DNA from: Ascaphus truei
Lineage: Eukaryota; Chordata; Amphibia; Anura; Ascaphidae
Direction of reading: 5' to 3'
DNA length: 64,000 nt
Assembly (NCBI GenBank): GCA_036426205.1
Contig: CM071573.1
Span: 69,367,425 to 69,431,424 of the forward strand
Every line of letters begins with the position of its first letter. The stretch's first letter is position 1. Positions 11,419 to 23,478 of this stretch are shown piece by piece. Below the pieces are notes generated by a model. The model was not told the DNA's origin. It searched no databases and saw only the letters and a program-made list of their open reading frames with translations. Made by a program: the position numbers and the translations under genes.

Positions 11419-12726
11419 GCTTGTACACATGAAGCTGAAATAACATGTCCTATTTATACAAGGAGCCTATGTAGATGTTAATTGTGCGATACCCAAAGTA
11501 ACATGGAAATTATTTTAAAAAAAAAACAAGCAAAAGTCAATTGGTTAGGGGTCAGGGGTTAGGGGTCAGGGTGGGAGCAGTCTGGGTGATGTATTAGATA
11601 TACCAGAATGTTTGCCGTAGAAATGCATAGTTTACAAACGTGGTTTCTCTTGTACGATTGCTTTAATGTGACAGGGCCAGCACATCCCAATCCTTGCACT
11701 ACAGAAAATGACCATTGAAGTCTAACATCAAAGATCTTGCAGTCTTGTTTGGGAAGACGAGCAGATGTATCTTTGCCCATGGACACACCACAGAATTGAA
11801 ATGGTTTCTCTCGACATATCAAGCCCTTAATGTAGCACTGTTGAGTAACAACTTTAAACCAAGTCTTAGAGCAGCAAAACTTGAAAGAACTTATGTACAT
11901 TTTTTAAATAAAATCAGCTCTTTAGTATTAGATAATACTTTTTGCTTTTCTTTTTTTAATGCCCAATGTCATTTTTTTATTGCACTGATCATCCTGTGGT
12001 TGCTATAGTGAAACTAACAAAAGGAAAGCGAGGTGGAACTGTAGTAAAACTGTATTTTCCCTCTCCGAAAGTGAATTCTGGGCTGTGATAAAGAATAGTA
12101 CTAAGCACTCCCAGCCCCTCTCTCATTCTTGGGTTTGCTTTACACTTCAGCAACTTGAGTATTTGTGCAGCAGTCATGAACCTGAACGGTCTTTCATTGA
12201 GTTGCTCTTTCCGTGTGTCTTTGGGTATCATGGCGGAAACGTAATAATATGGGAGACGAGCCGGCAGAAAGGAGCAATTTAAGAAAAACCTTAAACTGTT
12301 CTCTATTTTAAAGTGTAATAAAAACAAATAAAAAGTACACAAAAACCTTTTCAAATTCGCGTTCTCACATTGGATCACGATCAGTATTTGCAAAAACAAG
12401 CCCAGCGCAACATACAAAGCGACACAACATGTAGTACGATCAGTACTAGCAAAAACAGGTCCAGCACAACATACAAAGTGACACAACATATAGTACGATC
12501 AGTACTAGGATTGATGCAGATTCAGCTGCTCGTTCGTTGTTGTTGTTTGAGATCTACTGTTGACACGATGATGTAAAACAAATATATATACACTATATTC
12601 ACCGCGCTTCTTAGTGTAAGTTGCATGCTGCTGGTGAAAAGATTGGCAATACATATGTGAAAAAACAAAGTGTCAAATCAACGTCAAGGAAAGTCTCAGT
12701 AGCAGATCCCTTGACGTTGGTTAGCA

Positions 12727-13039
12727 CAGGGGGGCGCAAACTTTTTTCCCTGCGCCCCCCTGCCGGCTGTCCCCTCACTCCCGCGCCCCGCTCCCAACCC
12801 CAACTTACCCGCGCTCCGGCGTAATGACGTCACGTTGCCATAGCAACGTGACATCACATGACCTAGCAGCGTCATTTTGCCGCCGCGTTGCCATGGCGAC
12901 ACAGGGAGGAAGCCGCCGGAGCCACGGTAAGTTAGGTTTACAGAGGCCCTGCAGCTCCACCGGCACTTAATTCAAGTGCCCCCCGTCGGCAGTGTCGCGC
13001 CCCCCCTGGGGGTCGTGCCCCACAGTTTGCGCACCGCTG
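12727..13039. mobile_element. hAT-type MITE, family B, perfect 8-bp TSD
   Basis: The termini are CAGGGGGGCGCAAACTTTTT and CACAGTTTGCGCACCGCTG, flanked by identical GGTTAGCA at 12719-12726 and 13040-13047. The interior is a GC-rich imperfect palindrome around ACGTTGCCATAGCAACGTGA. The 313-bp length, CAG...CTG ends and eight-base duplication are those of a non-autonomous hAT. An intact duplication suggests a fairly young insertion. Confidence 0.9.
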
Positions 13040-13657
13040 GGTTAGCAGGATGTAACCAAAAGTCTCCTTTTGTCTTACAGACTTGGATTTCACTATGTAC
13101 ATTTATTTCCCCGTTTATTGTTAGCCCAATGGGAGAAGCGCAGGGATTCACTTTGTTTGTTGACACGATGACTCTTTGTTTTTAATTGGAGTTAGAGAAT
13201 GAAAAAATATAGTGATAATAGCGCTAAAGCTTCTATACTAATTAGTGCTTATCAAAATAGTGACAAGTGAATAATACTTATATAAGCTAGGCTGCCTGGT
13301 AACCTACTGCCTAGTACAGACAGAACAGAACATAAAACAAATAAACCCGGCGCCAAAAAACTAATTGTGATCTTCTGACCATCAATTAATGTCCAATTAA
13401 TTAGGATTATTTAATTAGAGTTGGGGAAACAGCCATGGTGTCCACATTTCCCCAGCCTATCGTTCTCGGTCAGGCATGGTTCCTTGTTACCGCCGTCACT
13501 TCACTTCTTGTCCTTTGAGCGTTGGGACATAAAATTAAATTGGGATAAAAAAATGCTAGAGTGCATCTTCCTGGTGAAGCATTAATGGCAGCGTCAGTTG
13601 AACATGCAGATGTTTGGAAAGGTGGGCTTTAATGAAGCAGATTTTATTGATTGGATC

Positions 13658-13830
13658 AGGGGTTCATAACTCCAGGCCTCCGTTACCATGAACAGTCCAG
13701 GTTTTTAGGATATACCCACTTGTGCACAGGTGGCTGCATCATTTTTGACTGAACCCCCTGTGCTCAAGCAGGGATATCTGTAGAATCCTGACTGGTGGTG
13801 GTGGTACTTGAGGACTGCAGTTGGGAGTCA
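13658..13830. mobile_element. hAT-type hairpin MITE, family A
   Basis: It starts CAGGGGTTCATAACTCCAGG and has two inverse arms around TTTTTGACTGAACC. ATTGGAT is present at both edges (seven of eight bases recognisable as a target duplication). It ends about 90 bases before the next NDST2 exon. Confidence 0.8.
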
Positions 13831-13918
13831 TTGGATTATTTGGGGCCATAAGACCTGGAAGAAGTTTAGCTTTTGTGCTTTTGCTACACTTTGCCTGTAT
13901 CTCTGTGCTTGCTTGCAG

Positions 13919-14104
13919 GAACACGGCATCCCTATAGATTTAGGGTATGCAGTGGCACCGCATCATTCTGGCGTTTACCCAATCCACAGCCAGCTGTACG
14001 AAGCCTGGAAATCTGTGTGGGACATCCAGGTGACCAGCACCGAGGAGTACCCCCACCTCCGGCCAGCTCGCTACCGAAGGGGATTCATTCACAACAACAT
14101 CATG
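13919..14104 (+). CDS. NDST2: NDST2 exon, deacetylase core
   Basis: The acceptor cttgcag|GAA and donor ATCATG|gtaagg bracket 62 codons in phase 0 at both ends (residues 82-143). The peptide contains [12 protein letters not shown] and [20 protein letters not shown], both hallmarks of the NDST N-deacetylase domain. The arginine-rich [10 protein letters not shown] stretch precedes the conserved cysteine/histidine motif of the next exon. No frame break. Confidence 0.95.
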
Positions 14105-14147
14105 GTAAGGAGCGTTGCCAAATTCCATTTGTGGATACAGCGTGAAG

Positions 14148-14330
14148 CACGACTGGCCAACTCCAGCCCTCGAAGGCCACCAGCTGGTCGGGTTTTAAGG
14201 ATATCCCTGCTTCAGCACAGGTGGCTCAGTCAAAGACTGAGAGACTGATGGAGCCACCTTTGCTGAAGTTGGGATAGCCTTAAAACCTGACCAGGTGGTG
14301 GTCTTGGAGGGCTGGAGTTGGCCACCCCTA
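14148..14330. mobile_element. hAT-type hairpin MITE, family A
   Basis: A family A copy starts 43 bases after the NDST2 donor site at 14105. Both arms are well preserved and the end reads GGAGTTGGCCACCCCTA. No convincing target duplication was found. Confidence 0.85.
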
Positions 14331-14661
14331 TTGTATAGCGTCCTGTTTGCATCATATGCATATTTAGTCAGTGAGTAGCAAAGTATGAAATTCATATTGT
14401 CCGTGTCCTGCAGTTTGTTCTTCACACAGTCTAGGAAAGACACAAACCTTGAAATATTTCACCAGGTACCAAACCTTGGTGGTGTGTTCCATAAATAATT
14501 GTATGGAAATGAGTAGTGTGCGTATATGTCACTAATCCCTCATTTTTCAGTTTTTAATGTCATGTATTGTATATATCCATCCATATACAGATATATCTGC
14601 ATCTCTCCCCCAATGGCCCCTAAATCCAAAACCTTGTTGACTCTCTCTCCTCCATGTAAAG

Positions 14662-14790
14662 ATATTACCACGACAGACCTGTGGACTCTTCACTCACACC
14701 ATATTCTACAACGAATATCCCGGAGGCTCCAAGGAACTGGATAAATCCATCCGGGGTGGGGAGCTCTTCCTGACGGTCCTCCTGAACCCG
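14662..14790 (+). CDS. NDST2: NDST2 exon, end of deacetylase domain
   Basis: The acceptor atgtaaag|ATA and donor AACCCG|gtgaga give 43 codons, phase 0 at both ends (residues 144-186). It encodes [20 protein letters not shown] and [12 protein letters not shown]. The [11 protein letters not shown] block is strongly conserved in the family. The acceptor is weak next to the tract (purines at -3 and -2), but the reading frame fixes the start. Confidence 0.93.
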
Positions 14791-14927
14791 GTGAGAGCAC
14801 GTTTCAGGACATCTGCTTATAACACGCAGAACTCATTAGCACGTGACCAAATGGTTGAGGAATTGGTTACCAACTACAAAAGTATTAACATACTAGATTT
14901 GGAAAATACTATACAAGCACACAAGTG

Positions 14928-14984
14928 CACCCGCACCCACACCCACTCCCACACACACACACCCACACCCACACACACACAGAG
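14928..14984. repeat. (CA)n microsatellite
   Basis: CACACCC/CACACA run in the long NDST2 intron. Confidence 0.9.
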
Positions 14985-15741
14985 ATTTGGAGATGACAAA
15001 CGTCGCTCATTTAGATGAACGAGACTTTTGAGGTCTCCAAAAAAATATTGTGCACAAACATTGCTAGGTGTTTAATTTCATTACAATAAAATGTATTTTA
15101 AGGTGCAAAAATAAATATGGACCAAAGGAATTTACACTTAAGCTTCAGTCATGGCTTAGTGCAGATCTTGTGTGTTTATCAGCCCTATGGTGCCTCACGA
15201 GGAAAAAAAAAACAGTCATTAGATTATTTGCACCGATGCTTAATGCTTAATACTTAATTCCAGTGTCTCTCATTGCTCGATAAAGCTTTCTGCAGCACTC
15301 CGGGCTCAAATCTGTCACAACTCCTCTCACCCGCACAGCACCATCTCAAATTGTAATCTTTAAATAAGCCTGTGTATTGTTCCTTACTGTAATTTGCTGC
15401 AGATTTAAAGTGTGGTGCTGTTTGGTTGGTAGGCACGTCCTTTAGCCTGGGAGTGTAAGCAGATCACCACCTCCATTTCATACAACCACTCTGTTTACTT
15501 TTAGACAGGGTGTGTGACTGGTGGGTGCGACCAAACAACATGATCAAAGCAAACATCTCTGACTAAAGTATTAGTATCTTCTCCTTAATCTGCTTTAAGG
15601 GGGCAGTCCCTCCTAGGAACACAGTTCTCCAATGGTAGTAACCTGTTTCGGAGGCTGAGACTTGCTGACCGACACCTTTGTTTACCAAAATTCCACAGCT
15701 ATAAATATCTTAAATATATTTTTTTGTAGCCATAGTGATGC

Positions 15742-16190
15742 CTCTCTCCACCCCTCTCCCCCACACCCTCTCCCCCACACCCTCTCCCCCACACCCTCTC
15801 CCCCACACCCTCTCTCCCACTTCCTCCCCTCTTTCTTCCCCCCTCCCTCTCTTTTCCCACCTTTTCTTCCCCCTTCTCTCTCCTCCCCCCTTTCCCCTGC
15901 CTCTCTTTTCCCCCCTCTCTCCCCCACCTTGCTTTCCGCTCTCTTCTCTTGCTCTCTCTTCTCTTGCTCTCTCTTCTCTTGCTCTCTCTTCTCTTGCTCT
16001 CTCTTCTCTTGCTCTCTCTTCTCTTGCTCTCTCTTCTCTTGCTCTCTCTTCTCTCGCTCGCTCTTCTCTCGCTCTCTCTTCTCTCTCTTCTCTCTCTTCT
16101 CTCTCTTCTCTCTCTTCTCTCTCTTCTCTCCTCTCTCTCTCCTCTCTCTCTCTTCTCTCTCCTCTCTCTCTTCTCTCTCCTTACTGTCTC
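15742..16190 (+). repeat. (CT)n-rich satellite with 15-bp TTCTCTTGCTCTCTC units
   Basis: CCCACACCCTCTC repeats lead into CCTCC-rich DNA, then about eight near-perfect units of CTCTTCTCTTGCTCT (about 15945-16050), then CTCTCTT repeats. The leucine/serine-rich frame across it is compositional. Confidence 0.95.
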
Positions 16191-17460
16191 TCTGATAAGG
16201 TCAGGTTGGGATACAGGTAGAGTTTATACTTGATAGACAAACCCTTTCCCATTCAGAAGTCCTGAAGAAATGGGTTTTGTACTTAATGTTTGAAAAAATA
16301 AAAACAGCCACACTTTAAGCACGGTTACATCTGTTTTATGTCAGCCAATAATAATAATAATAATAATAAGAAGAAAATTAACAAAACTCAGTAACAAAAC
16401 TGAAAAGTTGCACTAAAGGGGAACATGGAAAGAACGTTAATTTAATGTCGTCCGTTACCCGTTTGTAATGTGTGGCTGGGTGTTAACTCTTTGTGTTCTT
16501 TAGAAACGGAATGTTTTTCTTGTTCTGTAGAAGTTTATGCTTCTCATGTTTATGGTCTTTCATGCTGATCTGACTAATGGGTGCATAATTACATTAAAAA
16601 CAAAGAGCAATTAAAAAAAACCATTTAGCGGTAGATTTTAGGATCTAGCCTGCACACCAATAAGAATAATATTTTATTACCGAGGACACACAAATGTTAC
16701 AGAAATACTACGTTTTTAAGAAGAGATACTGAGCGAATGAAATCTGCCAATACGTAATGGTATCTCTGGTCTTAGGAGGGACTGCTCTTATAGAAGTCCG
16801 TATTCTAAAAATAAAAAAAGACATGGTTTCAATTCAAAAGCAACCACACCGAGTCTGACTGTTCCTGCCTCCCTGCTTGTAATAAAAGTAAATTTGATAT
16901 CGGTGCTCCGAGGCCCTGTGTTCCCACTGTTCTGGCAGACCTGCCATGAGATGGTCGTGAGGCTGCCAGTGGGTGTTTGGCAATTACCTGTCCATATAAA
17001 TACAGGGTGTATTGTCTCCTGCAGTTCCTTATTGCAACGCTCCTGTCCAGCTCGGCGCATTCAATTTCATGAGAAGCTGACTAGTGACGGCACACGTCAC
17101 TGTGCCTAACACAATACAGGAACACAGTGTGTTTGTGTTGATCATTTTAGGGCATTTGTCTTCCCTCCTAGAGTCTTCCTCATAGCGATGCTAAGATTAA
17201 TTAGGCCAGCTTTGCTGTTAACTCTTTCTTTGCCAGGAGACTGGCCATGCATTGTGTTCTGACGGGGCTGGAGCAGGTGCGTCATGAAGTTGTCACCCAT
17301 TCCTGATGCAGAAGGTGTTCCCTCTCGCTGTGTGCATCAATGTGTTTGCTTATTTGGGGTGCAATCATTACGATGGTTTTTAAGAGTTGGTGAAATGGAA
17401 CCACAAAGATCGGTTGTCACCAAGTGAAAAATACTTCAGAGATGAGCGTTGAGTCTAGTG

Positions 17461-17627
17461 CAGGGGAGGCCAAATCCAGTTTTGTAGGGCCAACAGCTCA
17501 GGTTTTACGGATATCCCTGCTTCAGCACAGGAGGCTCAGTCATTGACTGAGCCACCTGTGCTGAAGCAGGGATATCCGTAAACCTGACTTATTGGTGGCC
17601 CGTGAGGACTGGAGTTGGCCATTCCGG
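17461..17627. mobile_element. hAT-type hairpin MITE, family A, with TSD
   Basis: GTCTAGTG (17453-17460) and GTCCAGTG (17628-17635) flank the element, a one-mismatch eight-base duplication matching the TCTAG-centred preference of hAT transposases. The two arms are almost perfectly complementary around CAGTCATTGACTG. Confidence 0.9.
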
Positions 17628-18405
17628 GTCCAGTGGGTCAGACAGGAAATGGGGAAGTGTAGGGGACCATACAGACCAGTCTGTTATACCTGACCTATAG
17701 TAGATTACCTAATTTATACACAGGTCTGTTTCAGATTTAAAAGAATTACAAAGGACCAACATGACGATTTTTCTCAATGTCGTTGCGCAGAAGAACTAAC
17801 AAGTTGTTTTCTTTGGCTGTTTGCGAAAGCCAATGTACCATGCCTATGAAAAACGTTCCAGTCTGCCCATTAAAATGTACCACAACCTACTGTATACCTC
17901 ACTTCTTCTCCAAGACTCGTCCTGCTGTGAGAAGTCTCCATCTGTATAATGTGGCTAAGGGTTGAACCCAGCAGGCGGATTATTACAAGGCGTAATGTGC
18001 CATTGTCTGCACATTGGATTGCAAAGCATTGTATCTTTCTCTGGCAGCCACGAGCTTTCACAGGGTGCAGAAACTGCTCTTCCCATTAGAGCAGCCGCCT
18101 GGTATCTACTCGTCTGGTTGACCAGCCTCTTGATGACATGCGAGACTGTTTTTGTGATCTTTGGCCCGGTTCCCAGTCTGACTTCCCACTTGGGTTCTTC
18201 ACTCCACTCCCCTCCGTTTAAAATGTAACACTGCGGCTCCCTCGCACTTCTCCATGTGAAATGAGGAAGTGTAGGAGGAAAGGGTGAAAAGTTCAGTGTC
18301 CCAGAGATGTACATTCCCTGCTATGCTAGGGCCATATCCAGCTTCTCTTTAGGAAACCACTGTCCTTGTCTCACATGGGATGGATCTGGGTGTATTTACC
18401 TATAC

Positions 18406-18567
18406 CATGGGTGGCCATCTCCAGAGCTACCAATAGGTTAGGTCTTCAGTATATCCCTGCTTCAGCACAGGCGACTGACCGACCGATTGAGCACCTGTGC
18501 TGAAGCAGGGATATCCTGAATACCTGACCTGTTGGTAGCTCTTGAGAACTGGAGTTGGCCTCCCCCG
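18406..18567. mobile_element. hAT-type hairpin MITE, family A, with TSD
   Basis: ACCTATAC (18398-18405) and ACCTAGAC (18568-18575) flank it, a one-mismatch eight-base target duplication. The loop reads ACTGACCGACCGATTG. Confidence 0.88.
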
Positions 18568-18879
18568 ACCTAGACCATGTCAGGTCATTGTAGAGCTATT
18601 AATACATAACCGTTCTGAGACACTTTCCGATTTTGTGAGGGGTGTTGGTAATATGGTGTTTGTCAGCAGCAAGTTTAAAGGTGCAGTCCCTGCTGACATT
18701 AGTGCAGTTACATTGAAGTAAAAGTATTATGCTATATTTACTAAGCGATTCTGGATACGCTGAACTATGCTGTTAGTTGCGTGAGGGCAAAGCAAAATTG
18801 TGGGTCATATTTTCTAAGCATTGCTAACATTATGGTTGTCCCATAATTTATCTCGTGTCCCTCCGTGTTACATAGCTAC

Positions 18880-19475
18880 ATATTAGATGAGGTTGAAAAA
18901 AAGACATACGTCCATCAAGATCAACCTATGCTAAATTTAGATGACGGATACTTTTTATCCTACATCCGTACTGTATATTGATCCAGAGGAAGGCAAACAC
19001 AAACCCATGTCATATCATCCAATAATATCTCATAAGGGGAAAAAATACTCAGATTACTCAGGATCAACATCCTTCTCATGTACACGTATTTGGAATATTC
19101 ATGTATACTTTTCCTTTCTAAAAATATGTCCATCCTTTTTTTTGTTTTTTTGAAGATATCTTTTGTATCTGTCATCACAGTCTCCATGGGTAATGAATTC
19201 CACATTGTAACAGTAAAGAACCCTTTCCTTTGTTGCTGGTGAAATCTCCTTTCCTGCAACCTTAAGGGATGACCCCGAGTCCTTTGTACTGCCCTTGGGA
19301 TGAATAGTTCTTTTGAAAGCTCCTTGTACTGTCCCCGAATATATTTGTATATAGTTATCATATCCCCTCTTAGACGCCTCTTTTCTAATGTAAAAAATCT
19401 AATTTAGCTAGCCTCTCCTCGTAAGTTAGATTGTCCATCTCCTTTATTAATTTGGAGGCTTTTCTCAGAAAATAC
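18880..19475 (-). mobile_element. CR1-type LINE 3' end fragment
   Basis: The minus strand encodes a C-terminal reverse-transcriptase tail: MITIYKYIRGQYKELSKELF, then RTRGHPLRLQERRF, then WNSLPMETVMTDTKDIFKK. The order 'D-M-I-T-(I/V)-Y-K', 'R-G-H', 'W-N-S-L-P' is the signature of the CR1 ORF2 end. It is truncated on its 5' side. Confidence 0.8.
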
Positions 19476-20850
19476 ATAATGGAACTAGAGAAATTTCAAA
19501 GGATGCTGGTACATGGCAGTGGGGTTTTTAGCCCACCCCGCAACTGGTGGTAGAACACGTCAGCTGATGCTTGACCTGTATACAGGAGTCTCCTCTCTCC
19601 CCCAATGAGCTGCGAGGGAGGGCATGTGTTTTTTTTTTGTGGTCATTTGTGAGCTCTGGTAGGGAACTTTTCCATAAGCCATTTTTATGCTACCTTGCCC
19701 CTACCCAGCCTCTGTGGTTCCCTTGAGGCCACGCTGGTGCTGCAGCGGAAATCTGGGATCCCATTATCTTGCCGGGCAGATGTGTGCTCTGGATGGACGG
19801 CAGGCATTGGCATGGGTAGCCTTATCCGCACCAGCAGACCGCTGGATTTACAGCCTTGGCATAGCCATAGCTCTACCATGGCATTTAAACCACAAACCTT
19901 ACTGGATGGCCCGTGGATCTCATCTACTACATTTGTTTCCACTGTTCCTCTTGGCTCCGAATTTGCTCTGCCTGGGAAACTCTGCCTTGAAAAGCCTCCC
20001 GATTGCTGGTTACGGATTGCAGCTTTATGACCATACGCTGCTGGCTGTACCAGCATTAATGTTTAAACTGAAGCCGCAGTGTAAATAATATATAGAAGCT
20101 GTTACGTGGCTGATTTCTTCTACTTCATTCCAACTCCCAAAGTGTTGCAGGGAGGCTGCAGCTTTATTAGAGGGAGCTCTCTTTGTCCAGGTTAATTATA
20201 CGGATGATGAAGCAGTTGTGTTATTTCTGTTTGATTACGTTTGCTGCTGCTGCTGCTTTGAGTGCCTGATGGTGCAAGTGTAGGAATGGTACACACTGCA
20301 GCCACTATTTGGACTAAGCTCGCAGTATACACATTTTATGTTTATGTTGGTTAACACAATTTGTGTTGGTGGTAAAGATGAATTTACACTTCCTGGGTGA
20401 GAGAATAATGCTGGTAATTTTTACCTTTTACTGTAAGGCTGCAGCACAATTACGCTCCACAAGGGGAGCTGGTGAGACACCACATACTCAACCCTTCAAT
20501 TCTTTCAATGTTAGGAAACATGATTTGAGGGCTTTCCCGAGCTCCACCAAGCTCTGTTTAAACCAGGCAAATAACGTGACATTACCTAAAGCAGAAACGG
20601 AGGTTATTCTCCACAGAGTGACACCTCATTCACCTAGTTAATCATATGCAAAAATGTACGTCCGTAATTGAGCTCATTAGAACAGGGCTAAAGTCCTGTT
20701 CTTTCAGGATAACGCTAGATTATCATAAAATAATTTCCAATTTATTTAAATCTGGGGCAACTCCCACCCAGACAGTGAAATAAAGCTAAGGAGAGGAAGA
20801 GGCATAAAGTGTTTATACGGCTATCTAAACATATTTCTCTATAACATATT

Positions 20851-20899
20851 CTCTCCCCCTCTCCTTCCTCCCCCCCCCCCCCTCTCTCCCTCCCCCCCC

Positions 20900-20930
<31 letters not shown>

Positions 20931-21034
20931 CCTTTCTCCCTCTGTCTTCTTTCTCCCTCTCTCTCTCTCCCTTTTCTCCCTCCCCCTCTCCCTATTCTCC
21001 CTCCCCCTTTTCTCCCTCCCCCTCCCTGCATCCC
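20851..21034. repeat. C-rich/CT pyrimidine tract
   Basis: Poly-C runs up to about 23 bases are set in CTCTCC repeats. It resembles the first 450 bases of the window. Coding frames across it are compositional. Confidence 0.9.
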
Positions 21035-21565
21035 CCTCTAGCAAAAGCCCTGTTTCAGTGCTTGGAAGAGAACCGCAGAGCTCCTTATGCTTTAAAATAA
21101 CGATACACTTTCCCCGGCATTAACCTTCACAGAGCTTATTACAAATAAATGTAAATAAACATCCCATTAAATAGGTGTGTCTTTTCTCTGCCCTCTCTGC
21201 TAAGCTTCCTCTCGCCATGTAGCAGGGAATGACTCTCCTGGTGATCTCAGAGGTGGTACAACTAGAGAGGACACCGTGCCTGCCAGATCCCCACCACCAC
21301 CACTGAAATATTCAATAAGGCACAGTGCAGAGGCCATCAAATATTTACAGATTGAAGCATGCAATTTCTGAGAGCCTGCTCTACATAAAGTGTATGTGAC
21401 ACATTCCAAGGAAATTGTGAGCTAACAAATCCCACACTACCTGTAGCACATAACCCTATATGCAATCTGCCATGTCCCTTTAATTGGTTAAATAGTCCTG
21501 TTTATGAATGCCAGGTGCTCTGCGTGGGAGAATTCATGTGATGATTGTGGGTGTCTCTGTTACAG

Positions 21566-21748
21566 ATCAGCATCTTCATGACACATCTTTCGAACTATGG
21601 GAATGACCGCCTAGGACTTTACACCTTTGAGAGTCTGGTGAAGTTTGTGCAGTGCTGGACCAACCTGCGGCTTCAAACTCTGCCACCTGTCCAGCTGGCA
21701 AAGAAGTACTTTGAAATCTTCCCCCAAGAGAAGAACCCTCTTTGGCAG
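21566..21748 (+). CDS. NDST2: NDST2 exon, inter-domain region
   Basis: The acceptor tgttacag|ATC and donor TGGCAG|gtgagc give 61 codons in phase 0 (residues 187-247). The peptide starts [19 protein letters not shown] and contains [15 protein letters not shown]. It joins the deacetylase half to the sulfotransferase half and is typical of vertebrate NDSTs. No frame break. Confidence 0.95.
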
Positions 21749-22299
21749 GTGAGCGAGCTGCGGAATTGCAGTGTGCTCAGGTCAGCCAGGAAGGCATTTA
21801 ATGCCAGTGCACACGATTGACAAGTAGGCATTGAGTGCAGGGTTGTAGCTTGTTGCTGGCGACCTGGCATTGAAGTGGTTAATGCACATATCCTAATAAG
21901 GTAAATTTGTCATTGCGATCCATTGGGGCTTCACTTTAATGGCTTGAATGCTGGTTTCTTCTCTTCTGATTTATTTGTTACTTTGATGCACAAACGCTGC
22001 CGTTTACAGATTCATTGAGTGTACAAAATAGATCCCGACGGCTGCATTTAAAATGATCAATATTTCCAGCTGAAGAAGGTCCTTATTATCGCGAAAGGGA
22101 ATTACGTACTTAACTCCCTGTGTAAGAAGCATACAGGCGGTACAAAAAAAATTAATATGGTCTTGTTGAGAATATAAAGTGAACGTTTCCTGTGATGTAT
22201 CCAACCAGCTCCTCCTATTTCCCCAAATCCTTTGCTATCTGCTGCGAATCATGTTTTTCTGCCGTAGCAGAAAGTGGCTACTACGGTTATAGTCTAATC

Positions 22300-22479
22300 C
22301 AGGCATGGCCAACTTCCGTCCGTAAAGGCCACCAACAGGTCAGGTTTTAAGAATATCCCTTCAGCACAGGTGGGTCAATCAGTGGCTCAGTCTTCGACTG
22401 CACCTCCTGTGCTGAGGCAGGGATATCCTTAAAACCTGACCGGTTGGTGGCCATTGAGGACTGGAGTTGGCCACCCCTG
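22300..22479. mobile_element. hAT-type hairpin MITE, family A, with TSD
   Basis: GTCTAATC (22292-22299) and CTCCAATC (22480-22487) flank it, an eight-base duplication with two mismatches. It ends 84 bases before an NDST2 exon. Confidence 0.85.
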
Positions 22480-22563
22480 CTCCAATCTGTGTATGCGGAG
22501 TGGGAGTTGTGCTTCGAGGGAACATGGTTCTTCTGAAGTGACTGTCTGTATTGTGTCCTACAG

Positions 22564-22660
22564 AATCCATGTGATGACAAGAGGCACAAGGACATCTGGT
22601 CAAAAGAGAAAACCTGTGACCGGCTGCCTAAGTTTCTCATCATCGGGCCCCAGAAGACTG
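22564..22660 (+). CDS. NDST2: NDST2 exon, start of PAPS-binding loop
   Basis: The acceptor gtcctacag|AAT and donor AAGACTG|gtaaat give 32 codons plus one base. It contains [18 protein letters not shown] and then [10 protein letters not shown], the first half of the 5'-phosphosulfate-binding motif of sulfotransferases. The lysine in QKTG is the catalytic PAPS-contacting residue in the family. The motif is completed by the next exon (GTTAL) only 92 bases downstream. Confidence 0.95.
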
Positions 22661-22752
22661 GTAAATTTCCACATGCTTTTCCGATGACAAGTGGCTGGAA
22701 GTTTAGTCGTTCCCCGTTATCTTCTTCTGTGCTGATTTTCTCCTCTTCCTAG

Positions 22753-22876
22753 GTACAACAGCTCTGTACTCATTCCTCAGCATGCACCCGGCTGTCACCA
22801 GCAACTTCCCGAGTCCTGTCACCTTTGAGGAGATCCAGTTTTTCAATGGATTTAACTACCACAAAGGCATTGACTG
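22753..22876 (+). CDS. NDST2: NDST2 exon, PAPS-binding motif completed
   Basis: The acceptor ttcctag|GT completes glycine, giving [18 protein letters not shown] after the preceding QKTG. The donor GACTG|gtaaac leaves phase 2. [18 protein letters not shown] follows, a conserved sulfotransferase-domain block contributing to substrate binding. This half transfers sulfate from PAPS to the free amine of glucosamine. Confidence 0.95.
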
Positions 22877-23303
22877 GTAAACATAAAGTCGCCTGTCGCA
22901 GAATGTTGGGTTTGGAGGGGAAATGTCACGAATAGAATCCCGATCCAAAGGCGGAATACACCTATAGGGCTCATTTTTCGGGTTAGGGAGCAGAGAGTGT
23001 GGAGTCGTACCTGCAACAAATGTCATGGGGACTCCAAGTATAAAAATGCTTTTCAGGACGTGTTGGAATACAAAGAAGACAAAATCTTCCCACGCGTTTT
23101 ACACCAAACGGCGCTTGATTAAGGAGTCCCTTGAGGTTTGGAGTCTGGTACTTAACCGAGATACGATCGCTGCAACGCTGGCACCCATGTTGTCTTTACA
23201 TAAAGTTACTCGGCCTCTCGAAGTCCATGAAATTGCATTTATAGGGTGGGAATGATTTCTGCTTTCCATTGGTTCACACCTCTCTCTCTCCCATGCCTCA
23301 CAG

Positions 23304-23478
23304 GTACATGGAGTTCTTCCCCATGCCTTCCAACGCCAGCACCGACTTCATGTTCGAAAAAAGCGCCAACTACTTTGATGCCGACATGGTACCCAGGCGA
23401 GCAGCCGCTCTGCTCCCCAGAGCCAAGATCATCGCCATCTTAATCAGTCCTGCAGACCGAGCTTACTCCTGGTACCAG
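23304..23478 (+). CDS. NDST2: NDST2 exon, 3'-phosphate-binding motif
   Basis: The acceptor cctcacag|G completes the tryptophan codon (TG|G) and YMEFFPMP follows. [11 protein letters not shown] is the family's conserved block after the first PAPS loop. [19 protein letters not shown] contains the serine of the 3'-phosphate-binding motif, followed by the RAYSWYQ signature. It ends CAG|gtaaaa in phase 0 (residues to 379). A human-like asparagine position reads serine (LISPADR), a mild substitution. Confidence 0.95.

Larger units (their letters stand above)
14791..21565. other. Long NDST2 intron, repeat content only
   Basis: The 6.8-kb intron has a gt donor at 14791 and a ttacag acceptor before 21566. 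It holds the CA and CT microsatellites, an AAT run (16347-16369), two family A MITEs, a CR1 fragment and a pyrimidine tract. I see no additional exon. Frames at 19.7-20.1 kb overlap on both strands without splice or homology support. Confidence 0.75.

Noticed and set aside
15662..16233. 177- and 161-codon Ser/Leu/Pro-rich frames
   Set aside because: Composed of CT satellite; several frames are open at once, as expected for a short-period repeat.
19685..20088. Overlapping open frames of 111-133 codons on both strands
   Set aside because: No splice sites or recognisable family; composition is ordinary intron. Coding on both strands at once is unlikely.
22072..22112. Another hammerhead-like box (CTGAAGAAGGTCC ... 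CGCGAAAGG)
   Set aside because: CTGAAGA and GAAA are present at suitable spacing, but no stem II forms between them; too weak to list as a feature.
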